From Conidiobolus incongruus B7586 (Eukaryota > Entomophthoromycota > Entomophthoromycetes > Entomophthorales > Conidiobolaceae): DNA of 34,733 bases. The stretch is from contig JNEM01016559.1 in the NCBI GenBank assembly GCA_000697335.1, positions 1-34,733 of the forward strand, given 5' to 3'. Shown piece by piece: positions 31,955-34,733 of this stretch. Made by a program: the position numbers and the translations under genes. The notes under the pieces are model-generated. The model searched no databases, was not told where the DNA came from, and saw nothing but the letters and a program-made list of their open reading frames with translations. The stretch's first letter is position 1. Each line of letters begins with the position of its first letter.

Positions 31955-34733
31955 ATTACATATTACCATGATGAATTAATACTAGGGAAAATAAATTAAG
32001 AAAATTGTACCATCTGAGAAATTTTAAAAATATTTTACTTACAATTTGTTAAAAATGAAATCACAATATTTATTAAGGAATTTTGTCAGGTTAATTGCCC
32101 CTTACAATATTCGAATTAATTTTATGATTATCAAAAATGATTTGATAGTATTTGATTAAATTATTTCTTGATTAGCATGTTATAAATATATGATATCATT
32201 AAATTTAGTTAATTCAAATTCACACCAATTGAGGCTTATCAAAGTCATTAAAATACTCTTATAAGTTTATCAAATTACAAATTGGAGTTGTATGAATGTT
32301 GAGGAGAGATAGTAACCTTTCAAAAACTCCAATGACATAATAAATCTTAATGTCCATCAGTTTGTGGAATTTCAAAGTAACAGATGCTTAATAGAATTTA
32401 GTTTGTATTACACTTGAATTTCAATCCGCCCATATTCCACTAATTCTCAAGCAAACTCAAAGTCGCAGTTCATTCTGGGTTCATGATTTCCTTTCTCAGA
32501 TTTATGAAAATGACCCTATTTGGCATTTCACTAATTAAAAATTCGACATACTAGTAACATAGTCAAATCAGTCCTTAGTTTGATATATTCAATTTAAAAT
32601 ATCACCTTTACTACTTAACAATGATAATTCTATTTTATATCGTTTTAAAATATTGTAAATATCTGATAAAATTTCGCGTCATTTCAAGGATAAACGATAT
32701 GTAAATTTGACACAATTCGCAGGAACCCAGAACTAAATAGGAATAATCAAAATATTCGATTAAATCATTTTATATAACACATCCTTAGATTTTACTATCA
32801 TTTTTTTACAAATTATTGAAATCATTTTTTAATTTCTAAAAAATGAATAGTTATTATTTTAGAATCTTTTACATAATGTTTATACTAATATAAATAGAGT
32901 AACAATATTTAAAATAATGTGCTAAGGTTTAGTAAATTATTGATTATATTCTCCAAATTCTTTATTAGGATTTTCATTTTGATCTTATTTTCTGATATAG
33001 AATTTGGATAATAATTGTTGAGTGTGGATATCAAGGTCATAGGTGTTACTATTGAAAGATGCCATATGATGAAGATAACACATGATTTAGTTAACTGAAA
33101 ATCCTCATTGTATGAAATGAAGGAAATTTTTGAAATAAAAGCAAGTTTTTTTTGGTTTATACATTACTTTAATTGATATTTGCTTAAAAATAATATTTAA
33201 TGATTAAGGATAACTTCTAGAGATCCAAATTTTTATAACGATATTCACCATATTGAAACCATTGGAACTGTAAATAGTAGAAGTTTAAAACAATAATCAT
33301 TTGCATTACCAATAATAATATTAGAAATAAAGTGAATTGATTTATCATCTTAATTGTATTTTAATCAATTGTTATTATCAAATTGATTACAAATTCCATA
33401 ACTTGTATCAAATTCCACCGAGTTTAAGGTTCTGTTAATTTAAATATTGATTAGTTATTATTTTTCAAATATAAAGTTATTTGATAGATATATACTGTTA
33501 TATAATTTTTAAATTGAACCTATATACAAGCTATGATGAATATAGAAACATTTCTTAATATAAAATTATTTTAAAACAATAGACATTAAATATCATTCCC
33601 ATCTAATATATAAGTAATAATTATTTTTATTTTTGCTAGGGTATATACATAATTACTTTTCTTTCATCATATTTATTGACACAATGACTCAAGGAATATT
33701 ATTCAAATATCATTTTTTGATAAAACCATTATAAAATTCAATATTAACCAAATTAATTTATATAAATTAAAATAAACACACTTAAGTAAATAATCATATA
33801 AGTTCGGTATACTATTTTAAAGATATAAGTTATTTATTATTGAAAAATTTTAGGTTTGAGGCTTATGTTAAATACTAATTAAAACTGATTAAATTTTAGA
33901 TTCAAATAAGGTTAATTATCAATTTTATTATGTTATATTAAATGATGATAACATTATAAGAAAATTAAGCTAATAAATTTACTAAAATTTATTATATAAT
34001 AGCTCTTTAGTTACAAATAAAGAGTTTTTTAAATATATCAATCTTACCAATAATATTGAATAAAAATTAAATTTTTTAATTTAATATTTTTAAAGCGAAA
34101 ATTGAAAGAGCTATCTAATATAATTGTAATTTATTCAAATATCAAAAATACTCAATTATTATATTAATAAAGATAATTGAAATTGCTTGTATCACACTTT
34201 GTATTAAGATATCATAAATAGTTGAATATATAATATATCGATTAATCCAGCAAATTGACCCAAAATGAATATTTTCATTCAATTTTAAATTGAGAATCAA
34301 TTTAATGTAAATAGAATAAATTCACCAAATAATTTATTATGCGAACCCCTTTATAGTGATTATTTAATTAAGACTAATTTAATACTTTAGACAATATAAA
34401 ATCAATTAAATGGAATTGCACTATCAAGATATTATACCAAAATTTGGTTTTTACAATAATTTGGTATTAGATTGAATTTAGTATAGAGCTAATAGATAAA
34501 TCAAGATGAAATGATTTTTACATTATAATAAGAATATTTATAATGGGTATACAAGGTATATTGATGCAATTAGATTTTTTTTTATTTGTCAAAAGTATAA
34601 CCTTTGGAATTTATAATATACATATATATTTAATTCTTTTTATATTATATTAATAATATTTAATGGTATAAGATTTAATTTTGTCATATATTTTAATAAT
34701 CTGAAAATATTTGTTTAAATAATATATTATAAA
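31955..34733. other. Right-hand AT-rich spacer
   Basis: No complete gene seen. The part 32280-32540, upstream of gene D, is GC-richer and holds the protein-like segment listed at 32395-32538. A patch at about 33000-33130 is slightly GC-richer with nothing recognisable. From 33500 to the end the DNA is AT-rich and featureless. Confidence 0.5.
32395..32538 (+). other. Coding-like open segment (47 codons)
   Basis: The plus frame is open for 47 codons to TAA, with strikingly balanced content: L-E-F-Q-S-A-H-I-P-L-I-L-K-Q-T, then S-S-F-W-V-H-D-F-L-S-Q-I, and N-D-P-I-W-H-F. It uses codons such as TCC, GCC, CTC, CGC and TGG that are rare nearby. A possible acceptor TTTAG ends at 32401. The opposite strand also has a short protein-like ATG frame, so the strand is not certain. 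No family recognised. Exon or remnant. Confidence 0.3.

Noticed and set aside
1-34733. CRISPR array, telomere repeats, rRNA, intact DNA transposon, LINE or retroelement
   Set aside because: No regularly spaced repeats, no telomeric units, no rRNA-like GC-rich conserved block and no transposase or polymerase frame longer than short, weak fragments.

Overview
The window reads as eukaryotic nuclear DNA, most likely from a fungus with a very AT-rich, gene-poor genome. An early-diverging lineage such as Mucoromycota or Zoopagomycota is my guess, at low confidence. There is no rRNA, tRNA, operon or ribosome-binding-site architecture. Sampled non-coding lines run at roughly 7-20% G+C. The few convincing genes are intronless islands near 40% G+C, each with a TATA-like box about 60-110 nt before its ATG.

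The backbone is four dispersed copies of one small-protein family. Gene A is 2479-2841 (-), gene B 16311-16553 (-), gene C 27966-28331 (+) and gene D 31464-31811 (-). A, C and D (115-121 aa) share three parts: an N-terminal helix-like block ending in an Arg-rich, PKA-like phosphosite; a Ser/Thr-rich linker; and a conserved C-terminal block that runs from A-V-P through K-G-[FY]-x-x-R-Q-[FY]-E to P-T-L-x-L-T-L-T-P. B has the first two parts but stops right after the R-Q-[FY] position. I do not recognise the family and give it no function. Each copy has a short inverted repeat 8-94 nt after its stop codon. Gene C also has three CCAATGA boxes upstream.

Region by region: 1-2.4 kb is AT-rich spacer with an 18-bp palindrome. 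Gene A and its promoter lie at 2.4-3.1 kb. From 3.7 to 11.7 kb is the most AT-rich gene desert. From 11.7 to 16.3 kb are slightly GC-richer islands with exon-like segments, ending at gene B. From 16.7 to 27.4 kb is a long spacer with several exon-like or fossil coding islands. The best of these is a minus-strand segment at 18.67-18.95 kb resembling the C-terminal region of DExH-box RNA helicases. Genes C and D at 28-31.8 kb are convergent, with a possible 59-aa membrane protein between them. The last 3 kb is spacer with one protein-like open segment.

My overall interpretation is an expanded small-protein family embedded in AT-biased DNA that carries decayed remains of other genes. No intact mobile element, CRISPR array or RNA gene could be supported.
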